Shown: positions 46,417-57,542, numbered from the stretch's first letter. The stretch: 64,000 nucleotides of DNA from Erpobdella octoculata (GCA_963978895.1 OZ022240.1:7405737-7469736); one strand, 5' to 3'. Numbers and translations: made by a program. Notes: generated by a model from the sequence alone, not told the origin.

Positions 46417-48144
46417 TCAAATTTGTTGCAAGGTTTTTTTTAATGATTTTTCTTTTTTGAAGTGTTTATTGGCATCAACTTCAATTTTGGCATCAAGTTT
46501 TTGTTTTAATTCGATATGTTTTTCAATAAAATTTAGTGCAAGATTTTTGTTTAATGATTTCTCTGTTATGAATTGTATAATGGCATCAGCTTCTGGAATT
46601 ATTGTTTTTTTAAACTTATAATATTTTTCATATGCCGTTATCAGATGATTGATTAACGCTTTAAACGTTGTAGGTTCATTGTTATAATCAAAATCAAGTG
46701 ACAAGAGAATTGAAATATAACAAAGATCCGGTGATAACAACGCTTTCCAAAAACAAATTGAAATTTTCTCAACTATTAGGTTACATATCCAGTAGTGATT
46801 TAATTTAGAATTTAACAAAACTTTAAACAGTTTTTTCAATTCACAGTTTTTTAAGCCAATTTCAGAAAGGTTATCCAATAAATCAAAAAATATAACGTAA
46901 TTATTAATTTTAGGATTGTAATAGTAAAGGCCTTTTTGTAAGAGTTCAACAATGTGTGGAAAATTGTTTTCAATATTTAAACGTTCTTCTCTAGAAGGAC
47001 CGAAAGCTAAACAATGATTCAGTGAAATAACGTATGCATTAAAATTTTCTGGTTTCCAAACAATTCTTTCAGTGGGGATTACATACTTATTATATGTGTG
47101 AAACTTTTTTACAATATCAGAAAAAATGTTTGAAGAAGTTGAAAACAAATTCAAGCTATTAAAATACAATCCTAAAAACTGAAAACATCTTGAGTGCGTC
47201 CACTCCAGATGCCTTACATTGTTGGTAAACAAATTACCAATGTCCAAATTAGAAATGTCCAAATAAACTAAATAAGGTAATTTGTCAATCATTTTGTATA
47301 ATAATTGTAAGTTATCACTATTAAGAGTTTGTAAGCATTTGTTTTGGCTTATGTCAAGCCACGTTAAATTTGAAAGACATGATATTGAGTCGACAAGTTC
47401 TTTCAAAGATGTACCAACAATGCCAACAAACGAACTTATAGCCAATTTTTGAAGACCAATAAAACAGTGAAACTTCCCTATGGTATTTCTTGCATACATA
47501 CAACCATTTAAACTTAATTTTTTTAAGTTCCTGTCGGGAAAGTTTATTTTAAGGATATCGATTAAATCATCTTTGGTGTCAAATATATCCAAACAAACAC
47601 AACGCAAAGATAGTTCAGTTAATTTGGGACACAACCACGTAGAATTATCCGTTTCATTATGGTAATAACTCTTAATATCACGACAGAAGACCTCTAATTC
47701 TAAATTTACCAAGTTCAAAGACAAAAATGGATTTTTGCAAAAATGATTATAAAATTTTCCTGATTGATTAAATCTTGTTCCTATATCACTAAAAATCGAA
47801 TTGCCACTAAATGAAATACGAGTAAAATGTCCTCTGTCAATAATAACTTGCAAAGGTTGATAAAATTTTTCAATGTCAATTTCTTTAAGTACTATTTCAT
47901 GGAAGAAGTCAAATTTAAAATAAAATGGAATTATATACTCGTGATGTAATTCCATTCCTATCTTCTGACTTCTTGAAATTAAATTTTCAAAAAAATTTGT
48001 TGAAAGTTTCACATTTTGTTTAACCTTAAAAGGAAGACATTCCATTTCAGAAGATGGTTCGAGCAAAATTTTTTTGACGTTAAATAAGATGAAATCTGTG
48101 CAGCATAATTTCAACGAAAATGACTGGGTTAGGCGATTATTCAT
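46417..48144 (-). CDS. leucine-rich-repeat protein, ZYG11/ZER1-like, intronless
   Basis: Uninterrupted 575-residue frame on the - strand, start MNNRLTQSFSLKLC. Leucine-rich repeats lie at about 130-310 (LVNLELEVFCRD, LTELSLRCVCLDIF, LKKLSLNGC, LSNLTWLDISQNK, LPYLVYLDISNLDIG), followed by CFQFLGLYFNSL and an all-helical C-terminal region. This order, especially the paired LDIS repeats followed by an F-x-GL segment and helices, resembles ZYG11/ZER1, which select substrates for CUL2 ubiquitin ligases. The helical part is shorter than in ZYG11B and identity is low, so the assignment is tentative. A polyadenylation signal AATAAA (complement at 46390-46395) lies 22 bases past the stop. Absence of introns and open frame amid dead transposons suggest a functional gene or young retrocopy. 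Confidence 0.7.
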   Translation of the reverse strand: MNNRLTQSFSLKLCCTDFILFNVKKILLEPSSEMECLPFKVKQNVKLSTNFFENLISRSQKIGMELHHEYIIPFYFKFDFFHEIVLKEIDIEKFYQPLQVIIDRGHFTRISFSGNSIFSDIGTRFNQSGKFYNHFCKNPFLSLNLVNLELEVFCRDIKSYYHNETDNSTWLCPKLTELSLRCVCLDIFDTKDDLIDILKINFPDRNLKKLSLNGCMYARNTIGKFHCFIGLQKLAISSFVGIVGTSLKELVDSISCLSNLTWLDISQNKCLQTLNSDNLQLLYKMIDKLPYLVYLDISNLDIGNLFTNNVRHLEWTHSRCFQFLGLYFNSLNLFSTSSNIFSDIVKKFHTYNKYVIPTERIVWKPENFNAYVISLNHCLAFGPSREERLNIENNFPHIVELLQKGLYYYNPKINNYVIFFDLLDNLSEIGLKNCELKKLFKVLLNSKLNHYWICNLIVEKISICFWKALLSPDLCYISILLSLDFDYNNEPTTFKALINHLITAYEKYYKFKKTIIPEADAIIQFITEKSLNKNLALNFIEKHIELKQKLDAKIEVDANKHFKKEKSLKKTLQQI

Positions 48145-48256
48145 TTTTAACTTGTTGTAAGTTATTGTAAGTTATTATAATAAAGCAATTTTTAATGCAT
48201 TATTATAAAATAATGTCTCTGCAGATGTTGTTTACTCGGAAATATATGAACTCAAT

Positions 48257-48410
<154 letters not shown>

Positions 48411-48444
48411 ATTTTTATCTATATCTCGTTCATTTCTTATTTTT

Positions 48445-48790
48445 ACCAATGCTTTTATTAACTTGTCGTCTCTGTTTCTCTGTCTGTCTGTTTCTCTGTC
48501 TGTTTCAAATCTTGCAATCAATTTTTGAGTCACTTCCTGATGATAGATTTTTTTCAAATTTTGCATACATGCTCAAAATAGAAGACAATGCAATATTCAA
48601 TTATTAGTTTTACAATAAGTCAATTAATTTAGTTAATTTTAATTAATTTCGATATTTCGATATAATTATGATATTTCGACTTTAATATAAAATAAAAGAG
48701 TAATATAAGAAAAAATTGATTACAAAATTTGTGTTTTAATTACATATAAGAGCATTGGTTTTAAAAATTCGTTTTTAATTTACTTGTTTA
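48445..48790 (-). repeat. 350-bp dispersed repeat, reverse copy
   Basis: Reverse complement of the family at 57543-57893. Contains CATCAGGAAGTGACTCAAAA (complement near 48523-48542) and an AT-rich body. See 57543. Confidence 0.85.
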
Positions 48791-48845
48791 CTGTTTTAAT
48801 CATCTGGAGCAAAGTGCTTATCGGCGTGCTGTAAGCGATAATTGA

Positions 48846-48929
48846 AACGGATTATTTACGCATCAACATTGATACAGAATTTTTGTTGGAAAACAACTGG
48901 CCGAGTTTCGGACAAGGTAACCACTTATT
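48846..48929 (+). pseudogene. LINE ORF1 N-terminal part, left of a hAT insertion
   Basis: The frame ETDYLRINIDTEFLLENNWP continues in phase, once the hAT element and one target duplication are ignored, with LFASKILYEWCGKI at 50476. The start codon was not identified. Confidence 0.6.
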
Positions 48930-50475
48930 CTGTGGCGTAGCCAGGTTTTAGCACCAGGGGGAGCGGTGAGCACATATAAAAGGCCCACTTACCAAAATAA
49001 AGAATTTCAATTAAATACATTGCATTTATTACATACGTATTTATTTTCGTATTTCAAAGAGAAATACTGGAACACCCAAAAGGTAGAAAAACAATATTAT
49101 GTATTGTTTAGTAACAATTATGGTATATTATACAGTTTATATACTTACTCAGTGTAAACTAATTACAACAGTTTTTTTTTTCGTCTAGGCTTCATTCTTG
49201 CAAAGTTATCGATTACTTCGTTATAATCCACTTGGGACGTGTTGGTCTAGTGGTATAGATACCGGCTTTGAGAGTCGTAGGACCCGGGTTCGATTCCCGG
49301 TCCAGGCACGTAATTTCCTTGAGCAAGAAACTAACTCACATGTGCTCACGTAAACTCAGCGTTATCTAGAGTTAACTTCTCATGTCTATGAAAATAGCGT
49401 GTTCTTCGAAGTTTCCTATTCCAAAGGAACCTTCGTAAGCGCCTCTGACTTATCTGGCGCTATATAAATAAACTCATTTCATTTCATTTTTTCATTTCAC
49501 TTCACTAGCAAACTGTCTTTCGATCGTAATCAAGGCTAAACCTGACAACCTGTCCTCACCAATTGTAGAACGCACGTACGATTTTATGAGTTTCAGTCGG
49601 CTGAAGGAACGTTCCGCACCAGCGCTGTTTATTGGCAAGGTCAGAAAAATACGGTACATTGTAAAAAGGCCAGAAAAAATGGAGCACATGTCATTGGCGA
49701 TCATGAATTTGAGCACATTGTTGATGGTCATTTCTTCGACACTAGAATTTTTTTCTTCTTGATTATACCTAATATTTCCTTGTACATGTCTTTAAATGAA
49801 AAAACCTCTTGCACAATTTCATCTCGACTTTCGATGACATATGAGTACATGTCTGCTAAAGATTCTAATCTTGTCACATTATCGTCATTGCTAAAATGCT
49901 TCGGATCTAAACAACTAAATTTGGAAGCAACATTTTGAAAATGTTCAAATCTTTTAGTTGTGCTATTTATAATGCAATCGAGTGATACTATGTAGGTTTC
50001 AACTATGAATTTTTTTCGGGCATCAGATATTACATCATCCTCTGAAAAAAACATTGAAAACAATAAATTAGCTAGTCATAGATAAATTTCAACTCAGCGC
50101 TCTGATTTTTTAAAATTTAAAATGCATATTAAATAATTAAAAATTTATAGTAACTTTTTAAAGTGTATTTATTATTTTATTATGTTATTTTATTTCAATA
50201 TTAACTCTTTCTTGCTTTTCATTCCTTGAACTGTATTACTCCGCGAATCAACACTGCCTTTGGATATGTTTGCTTAAAGTCGGTTTTTAGTAAGTTTTTC
50301 TGTAAAATACTTGTTCGTAATATGTTTTGATAATGTTCTATGGTTATTCTATTAAACAGTTTTTTAAACCATTTTTTATTTTAATTCTTGAGAAGGCCAA
50401 AAAGGCCCCACTTTTTGGAAAATGGTCTCAAGGGGAGCGGCCGCTCCCTCTGCTCCCCCCCTAGCTACGCCACTG
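48930..50475 (-). mobile_element. hAT transposon (ZMYM1-like), 1546 bp, internally deleted
   Basis: Ends CTGTGGCGTAGCCAGG at the left and, at the right, CTAGCTACGCCACTG (complement CAGTGGCGTAGCTAG). The 8-bp duplication is CACTTATT (48922-48929, 50476-50483). - strand frames 50063-49728 and 49731-49492 encode the end of the catalytic region and the dimerisation domain (LPINSAGAERSFSRLKLIKS, RSTIGEDRLSGLALI), overlapping by a frameshift. The N-terminal half is missing. A tRNA-SINE is nested inside. Confidence 0.9.
49231..49497 (+). mobile_element. tRNA-derived SINE
   Basis: The head GTTGGTCTAGTGGTATAGAT (A box) and GGGTTCGATTCCCGGTC (B box) resembles tRNA-Glu/Gly but cannot form a proper acceptor or full anticodon stem. 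A body starting CTTGAGCAAGAAACTAACTC follows, then a tail GGCGCTATATAAATAAACTC with TTTCA repeats. Transcription would be by RNA polymerase III from the internal boxes. It is not a functional tRNA gene. Confidence 0.8.
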
Positions 50476-51021
50476 CACTTATTTGCTTCAAAAATTCTTT
50501 ACGAGTGGTGCGGCAAGATTTCTTCTCTGGTTTTGTCGCTGTCCGAGCAACTCACGCTCCTAGAGACCAAAGAGAAAGACCATTTAACTGAGATCAAGAA
50601 GCTGAATACAGACTTAACTGCAGCAAAATCGGCATTGAAACCTCCGACTATCGGCAACGATTGGGTTCAGGTAGTTAAATCAGGTGGCGGAAAATCAAAA
50701 CAGCCAGCTGCGCAGTTAGTAGTTGTGAATGCTTCCATGAATGAACTAAATGATAGAAAGAAAAGAGAGAAAAATGTTATCGTTCACGGAGTTCCGGAAC
50801 CGTCGTGTGCAGTGCAAGTTGACAAAAGATCTGAAGACGAAAAGTTTGTCAAAAATATTTTTTGTTCAATCGGCAAGTCTGAGGTAAAACCAGTTTGCAT
50901 GAAAAAATTAAGATCTAAAGATCATGCAAAACCGGGCCCAATCCTCGTGGAACTAACTGATTCAAGTCTCAGAAACCCGATCCTCTTGGCAGCTAAAGGT
51001 TTGAGAAGCAACAGTACGTAA
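50476..51021 (+). pseudogene. LINE ORF1 (coiled coil plus RRM-like)
   Basis: A leucine-heptad segment (LSLSEQLTLLETKEKDHL), then NDWVQVVKSGGGKSKQ, then the RRM-type core RKKREKNVIVHGVPEPS and RNPILLAAKGLRSN. This is the ORF1 plan of Jockey/CR1-type LINEs, whose product binds the element RNA. The frame is open from the hAT boundary to 51021 and ends prematurely. Residues typical of the RRM end (NIGPDLTEAE) follow the stop in phase. Confidence 0.75.
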
Positions 51022-51095
51022 AAATCCGTTAACATCGGCCCGGATTTGACAGAGGCAGAGACAATTAGACTACCAGTTGAGGCAAGAAAGAAACA

Positions 51096-52174
51096 AACTC
51101 AATGCTCAACTTGGTAACGATTCGCCCTTTCGATACGGCATCCGTAGCAATCAACTGCACAAATTCAAAAAGGCCCAATAAAACTTTCCTCATTGGTTGT
51201 TTATATCGCTCTCATGACTTGAACGACGACTATCTCACACAATGTATTGCTTCAGTCACAACAGCTCGCAGCTCACTTTCCGCCTTGAGCTGCTCATTTA
51301 TGTTGCTTTATGGCGATTTTAATTTCTCTCAGACAAAATATGCTCAAATTGTCGTGGGTGGTGACGTGGCAACAGTTGCCCATATAGGTAACGAACATCC
51401 TAGTGACATTAGATTTCAAGAGTGCCTCAACGACTGGCACCTTACACAGCTTGTCACGTTTCCGACGTACCGCAGTAATCGTTATGTTGCACCTAGCAGC
51501 ACTCTTGACCTACCAACGACCCCGACAGAGCTATCGAGATGCTTGAAGCTGACTCACTTGGATACACGCCCATGGGCCAATCCCACTGCTTTATAACCGG
51601 TCGGTTCGCTGTGGCCGGTCTGAACAATTCACGTGTTTCTCCGTCGCATAAACGTTTTATATGGAGCAAAGCTGACTACAGTGCGCTCTCATCTTATATT
51701 TCAAACACCGACTGGGAAAACTTATTTGATGGCCTTTCAGTACCTGACACTTATCAGCTTTTTACCGACCGATACAACGAAGCGGTTGCACTACACATCC
51801 CATCTACAACAACTCCATTTGTCCAGAAAAAAGAACCTTGGGTAACACCCGAAGTTATAAAAGCAACCAGAGTCAAGCGCCAGGTCTGGGCTAAATACAT
51901 CGCATCGGGGCGCGACTCCGCAGTTATTCTACGAGAATCTCATCGAGAGGCTTGCAAGCGTGTAGCTAAAACAGTCCAGTCCGCAATTCACACGTATGAG
52001 GAACAACTAGTCAGAGCTTCCAAATCCAATCTAAAACTTTTTCATTCACATGTCCGTAGCAAGCAGTATGTCAAAGACCACACCAACTCTATCCAGACAG
52101 CCGACGGCACCATAACTGCGGACCATGAAAAAATCTGTTCCACACTCAATGACTATTTTCAATCTGTTTTTGTT
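51096..52174 (+). pseudogene. LINE ORF2: endonuclease and pre-RT linker
   Basis: 51102-51537 encodes an APE-type endonuclease without its N-terminus (FLIGCLYRS, LLYGDFNFSQTKYA, then TFPTYRSNRY). After a frameshift near 51535, 51539-52174 encodes the linker before the RT (KRFIWSKADYSALSSYI, KKEPWVTPEVIKATRVKRQV, ICSTLNDYFQSVF). The RT is absent; the ORF is cut at about 52175 by a Helitron. About 70 bases between ORF1 and ORF2 hold no start of the endonuclease, so an internal deletion is likely. Confidence 0.75.
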
Positions 52175-52534
52175 ATACATATATACATACATACATACAT
52201 ACATACATACATACATACATACATACATACATACATACATACATACATACATACATACATACATACATACATACATACATACATACATACATACATACAT
52301 ACATACATACATACATACATACATACATACATACATACATACATACATACATACATACATACATACATACATACATACATACATACATACATACATACAT
52401 ACATACATACATACATACATACATACATACATACATACATACATACATACATACATACATACATACATACATACAAAAGAAACGCATTAGGTAAACCTCT
52501 AAAAACCCCGGGCAACGCCGGGTGCCCCCGCTAG
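52175..52534 (+). mobile_element. short Helitron with (CATA)n core
   Basis: The 3' end is CCCCGGGCAACGCCGGG followed by TGCCCCCGCTAG and host T, identical in layout to the family at 45012. The body is almost entirely (CATA)n (52184-52474, about 72 units). The repeat yields long false ORFs in all frames. Confidence 0.7.
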
Positions 52535-53402
52535 TCCAATATAAAGATATGCTGAAAGTTTCAGCTACCTAGCTAGTCAAAAAGCTGGTTAAATTTCACT
52601 TGCAAGATTTCTGTACAGAGAAAGCCACACACGCACACACACACACACACACAAACTTGTAACCTAATTAAAAGTTTGTAAAAAGGAAGAAATGTTTAAT
52701 TGACGATTTACAGTTTTATGTTTAAATTTGTTATATCCTTTCACGGATCTTTTATTAGAACTTATAATAAATAGGTAAGGTACTCTGTTGCACTCTATAT
52801 TTTCATTTGAACTTTATCATAAAAATATTGACATGTTTTTGATGATCATTATTAAAAATAGCGATAAAATGTGTGCTGAAATTGTGTTATAGAAAACATT
52901 TAGAAAAACCCGAGTTTTTTTTTGCGTAAAACTCCGGTTTCAAAAACCTCTGAAAAATTAAAACTGGTTTTGTCAGTTCAGATGGTCTGACATCCTTTGT
53001 ACCAAATACTTTCCTGTAGTTAAACATCTAACCTTCATTAATTTTGAGTATTTTAACCACGTTGGACCACTATAGTTATGTCTGCCCTTCACTGGGACGT
53101 AAGATTGGGTGTATATAACAACGCGTGTCATTGAAACGATGTTGTTAATGCGCTGTTTTTATAAACAAAGATTCAATTGAAAAGTAACACATAACACATT
53201 TGTAATTAACGAAACATACAAAAAACATTGCAGTTATGATCACTTTTTCAATCATCAATTCTTTTTAATGCAAATGCAATCTAAACAATATTATCTCACA
53301 TTTAACCCGAATTTTTTAACTTTGCATATATGCACCTTAATATATTTGTACAAGAGTGACCTAATTATTTCTGAACATAATTTTCACATTTCTCCGATTC
53401 TT
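52535..53402. other. no gene seen; (CA)n and a dispersed repeat
   Basis: 52549-52625 looks like a retroelement 3' UTR (TGAAAGTTTCAGCTACCTAG), followed by (CA)n at 52626-52652. 52786-52930 is the second copy of the repeat at 39625. The remainder to 53402 may include the 3' UTR of the Wnt gene. Confidence 0.5.
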
Positions 53403-54137
53403 CTACTTGCATACGTGGACATCCACATACTTCTCACAAGAGCTGCACTGAACATGACAGCACCACACAAATTGGCACATGCATCTTTCAACCGTCCTTG
53501 TCCTAAACGTGTTGTATCCTCTACCGCAACACATGAGATCGCATCCATCTGATTCACTTGAACCACGTTTACATGGTCTACCTCTGGTTCCAGACCAGCT
53601 GCCGTCTTCTGACGGCTCGCAGAAGTTTGGCGATGTCGAGCTGTAGACGAGCTTAGATTTTGGCGGTTTTCTAATTGGGATGAGAACTTTTTTAAACGAT
53701 TCTGGCTGCAATGCGTGTTGTTGCTGTTGACGATAATTAAGCTTCTTGAATGGCAAAGATTTCGATGATGATGATGATTTGCGACGTTCTCTGCCGGGGC
53801 TTGTAACATTTGTTTTTTCCATGCTATTAAAAGATATCTCGTGTAGTTCTTGAAAGCCAAGCTTGCTGCTCTTCTTTCTTTTATTACTTTCGTAGACGTT
53901 TCTATAAAAACGAGTGTCGTGAAGCTGTTTATCGTTGTCAATTTTTTCTGCGACACTTTCCACGAGGTTGGTTCCAACGCTGTTGAATCTTACAAAAGCT
54001 GAAGAACTTTCGTATTTTAATTTCAGCTCCTGACCTATCGCTCTGAACGACGGAAGTTGGTGCCAACAAGTTTTGAGGCTGCATGATCCAGAGACGCCAT
54101 GACACTTGCAGCCGGGTTTACTGAGAGCCACAACAAT
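53403..54137 (-). CDS. Wnt: Wnt ligand, terminal coding exon (Wnt5-like) with a long insertion
   Basis: The - strand exon follows an acceptor (TTTATCAG, 54138-54145), is 735 bases in phase 0 and encodes the last 244 residues. It opens with KPGCKCHGVSGSCSLKTCW, including the Ser (GVSG) that carries the palmitoleate in Wnts. It closes with the full cysteine signature (GCDLMCCGRGY, ERCMCQFVWCCHVQC, VDVHVCK and stop). SCSLKTCW and ERC-x-C are closest to Wnt5 by eye. Between the first Cys block and LVYSSTSPNFCEP lies a basic Ser/Gln/Lys-rich stretch (KRKKSSK, RRKSSSSSKS, NYRQQQQHALQ) that makes this exon about 95 residues longer than usual. Wnts are secreted ligands for Frizzled/Ror receptors. Upstream exons are not visible to 64 kb. 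Confidence 0.9.
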   Translation of the reverse strand: MVVALSKPGCKCHGVSGSCSLKTCWHQLPSFRAIGQELKLKYESSSAFVRFNSVGTNLVESVAEKIDNDKQLHDTRFYRNVYESNKRKKSSKLGFQELHEISFNSMEKTNVTSPGRERRKSSSSSKSLPFKKLNYRQQQQHALQPESFKKVLIPIRKPPKSKLVYSSTSPNFCEPSEDGSWSGTRGRPCKRGSSESDGCDLMCCGRGYNTFRTRTVERCMCQFVWCCHVQCSSCEKYVDVHVCK

Positions 54138-55010
54138 CTGATAAATTAAAATAATACAAATACAAATGATTAGTATATATAGGAGTTGTTTGTGATAATT
54201 CATACAAGTTAAACAAAAAAATTCTATAAGTAGAAATGTCTTTTAAATACAAAATCGGTAAAAATCTTAGCCATAACAACGTTAAAACTACTGCTCTACC
54301 CTCATTAATGAACAACAATGTGAGTGGTCAAAGAGAGTGGCCAAATTCGGCTCATTATGTTATAGGTGTCCAGGCTTGAAAGAGTTAGGCTAAGTTGCCA
54401 AAGTTGAATTACTTATATGCATGAAGTAAAGATATAGAAAATTATGTTTGTCATTCACATTAAGTAATTGTTTTTATATGAAGATTTATTATGATTTTAT
54501 TTTATTTATAACTATTTCATCCGCTCATCAAACATTCATTCCCATGAACTAAGGAATGTCACTAGTTTTTCAAATAGAAATAGCCACGTATGTTTCAGTA
54601 TCAACAGAATCAACATTAAAATGATTAAGTATATAAATCTATGCAGTGGCTATAGTAAGAGGGGGCATTGGGACAATTTCCCTCTCCGAAATTAAGGAAT
54701 ATTAGTCAATAATTAATTATGAAAAAATTAAAAAATATAAGAAGTTACAGAAGATAAACAAATAAACTTTTGCAAATACCTTATATTTTGAATAGATAAA
54801 ACAATTCCTAGAATTAACAATTTTCTTTAAAAAATTTGTAAAATTTGATAGAACACTTTTTCATGAGTAGCGAGTATACATTCTCATCAAGATTCTTGCA
54901 ACACCACCGGTCACTACAGCATCTGCAAAAAGCTCATTCAGTTGTTTTAAACTTTAAAAAAAAGCTATCTTAAGAGCACAATGTGTAAAAAACGGCTAAG
55001 CGACTTGAAA
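54138..55010. other. intron/flank of the Wnt gene, no exon found
   Basis: AT-rich with stops in every frame. No Wnt exon motif (such as an RWNC or GGCSDN block) was seen here or further right. Confidence 0.4.
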
Positions 55011-55011
55011 T

Positions 55012-55095
55012 GATGTAAATTCAAAAAAAGTAAATTAAAAACGAATTTTTAAAACCAATGCTCTTATATGTAATTAAAACACAAAAATTGCAAGG
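55012..55095 (+). repeat. 350-bp dispersed repeat, 5' fragment
   Basis: First about 80 bases of the family (AAGTAAATTAAAAACGAATT, ACCAATGCTCTTATATGTAA). It ends abruptly in different sequence. Confidence 0.75.
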
Positions 55096-56470
55096 CCTTC
55101 CGATTTGGTCTTGGGGGGGTGCTTGTCCAAGTTTTAAAAAGGGAAGAAAGCCCGCCACAGGCAAAAATGTTTTGGACTATCTTCAGTCTGCAGTTTTTTT
55201 TTAATCTTTAAGAATTTATTAATGATAGAAAATAAAGACTACAAACTGAAGATAGTCAAAATCAGTCTCAAACCAGTTAAAGTAATTGTAAAAAATAGGT
55301 ATATGAATAAATGTAGCACCCCCACCCCCCCCACACTACTTAAAAAACTCATCAAATTTGGAAAAATTGCAGAACCCTCCGATTTAAGCCCCCCATCCAC
55401 CCTAGTTGCGCCCCTGACTGAGGTGAAACGTTGTTTTCGGTGATTGGTCAATTTATTTGGTTCGACCAATACTTTTACAAGCAGGTGATAGTTTTGAATT
55501 AATCAAGGTACTGAAACAAGTCTGAAAATTAGTTGATTTTCGTTTTTAATATAGTTAGAGTCACGTGATCGCATGCAAAGTTAAAACAATCAGTAGTCCA
55601 AGGGCTACGACTGTACGACTTTCTAACAGCCATCGCGCAGCAAACTCAACCAAATACGCGCTCACAAAAATTCTTACGTCAGCCCGTATTCAAACTGGGG
55701 CTGCTGATTGGCTCCCGCGCTAATGCTAATTTCAAATTCAAAACAGAGCAATCACGTCAACCATGAACTCCTAGATAGAAGTACTGGACGTGAAGCCGGC
55801 ATCAACCGATAGCCGATATTTACCTACTAAGGGCTACTACATGTTTTCATTGCATGTTTCCATACATGTTTTCCAAACGTCGTTGCAAAGTCTTACATTT
55901 TTTCGTCTACAAGTATTTAATAGAAAACTAAAAGCTTTTCATTTTCATCTCGTTATTTTACATAAAATAATTCAATCAAAAGTATATTTATAACTTATCT
56001 AGAATGTTTAGAACTGAAAATTCCTTACGGACGGAATAAGAGTAGACCGATTTTTAAATCCTTTATATTATTTTCGATTGTCTTCCCGTCTGTCTTCCTG
56101 TCGGTCACAAACTTTGAGTCTCAAAATTAACTCACTTCCCGTTATCCGATCGAGCTGAAATTTGGCACATCGACATGGGCTGCGAGACAATTGAACCTAT
56201 CAAAATTTCAGTTTGATCGGATATTGTATAATTAAGTTTTTCAAAAAATTCAAAAATTAAAAAAAAAATTTCAAAAAATTCAAAAATTTTTTCAAAAATT
56301 CAAATAAAATAAAAATCTAGGATCGTATATAAAGGATTTATAATAAAAACTTTGTTTTTATGGGTTAGTTTTTTCAATTTACACTAAGTTGCAGCGTCAA
56401 CAGTTTTATAGTTCACGCTATATTTATTTATTTGGAATTTATGTTTTATACGTTGGATAATTAAACTGAC
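55096..56470. other. no gene seen
   Basis: Contains a piece ending TAGTTGCGCCCCTG at about 55402-55415, which resembles a hAT end but has no matching partner or duplication. The segment at 56090-56330 (CCCGTTATCCGATCGAGCTG, AATTTGGCACATCGACATGG) looks like a Helitron-type internal sequence. No supported ORF. Confidence 0.35.
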
Positions 56471-57310
56471 AATGGTTAATACGTGTTCTGCTTTTGGTTG
56501 CAAAAGCGGGTTTAGAAGCAATAAAGCAGCTTAGTCCGACAGCAAAGAAAACATTACGTTTCACTCATTTTCATTGAAAAACAAGGAACTATGTGAAAAA
56601 TATCCGAGCCAACCCACAAAAAGATTTTCAGTCTAACAAAAATGTTCGCTCTATTTCCAACCAAGTGAATTCATCACCAACGTGCCGAAAGTTATGTTAC
56701 AAAGTGTCGCCAAAAGTCAGAAGTTCACGGTAAGAAGTTGCGGCAACGATACCTCAAGCCCTCTGCCGTGCCATCGATCTTTCCAAGTCATCTACTTGTA
56801 TTTGTCAGAAGAGAACATCTAATGCCACATCATCACACAAAAGGGAGCAAGATGCAAAGAGAATGGAAGTCCTCGAAAAGTCATTTTGTGAAAGTGGTGA
56901 CATTTCTTCAGCCATATTAACCGGATTGGCAACAGAGACTGCTATTTCAAGCGGTTTTTTAATGACGATAATAAATGAAACATTGCTGATATTGGCTATC
57001 AGTTGACGGTGACATGCTTCCTGTTTTAAGGTCAAGCATAACAATAGCAAGTGATCTCTCGGTGATTGTGAGTTTGGATGGCAAGCTGGTCCCAGCATCA
57101 CGTTTGGCCGACTTGTTCTCAGGTCGGATAAAACTGATGTCACAACTAGTAATATAATGTTGTGTGTTAGGTCATGAAGTGAGGACTTTTTCTTAAGACC
57201 TTTTAGTTTACTCATTCAAGAGGCAGTTAATTCCTTAGAAGTCGCTCTTGACATCTTAGATGACAATGATAGCGATGAATATAGAAGTTTTAGCTGCATC
57301 ATTGAATAGG
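56471..57310 (+). pseudogene. THAP-domain P-element-like relic
   Basis: The frame MVNTCSAFGCKSGFRSNKAA is a THAP zinc-finger start (C-x4-C). ITFHSFSLKNKELCEKY and CSLYFQPSEFITNV follow in phase or near phase, interrupted by stops. LRQRYLKPSAVPSIFPSHL at 56738 is the linker usually found after a P-family THAP domain. No catalytic domain is recognisable. Another acidic scrap (EVALDILDDNDSDEYRSF) is at 57240-57290. Confidence 0.6.
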
Positions 57311-57542
57311 TAAAACTAATGTTAAAACACAAGTTTAGTCGTAATTATTCACCACAACTTGCCATGATGTCATTCATGCTGCAAGTCCAGCTGCCTATAC
57401 CGAACTTGAAAGTAATGCAAAAACAAACGTAAAAGGAAAACTTAAAAAACTGTCAAGAAAACAAGACCTTAACTATTGTTAGAATTGACTGGAATAAAAA
57501 AAATAAACACTAAAAAATAAAAGACAATATAAAGTATAAACA

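Noticed and set aside
49231..49305. A functional tRNA gene
   Set aside because: The A and B boxes are good, but the acceptor and anticodon stems do not pair fully and a SINE body and tail follow.
52046..52534. Long MYVC and YIHT repeat ORFs
   Set aside because: Translations of (CATA)n in different frames.
54645..55415. A hAT MITE with ends CAGTGGCTATAG and TAGTTGCGCCCCTG
   Set aside because: The ends match only partly, and the flanking 8-mers (AATCTATG and ACTGAGGT) are not duplicates.
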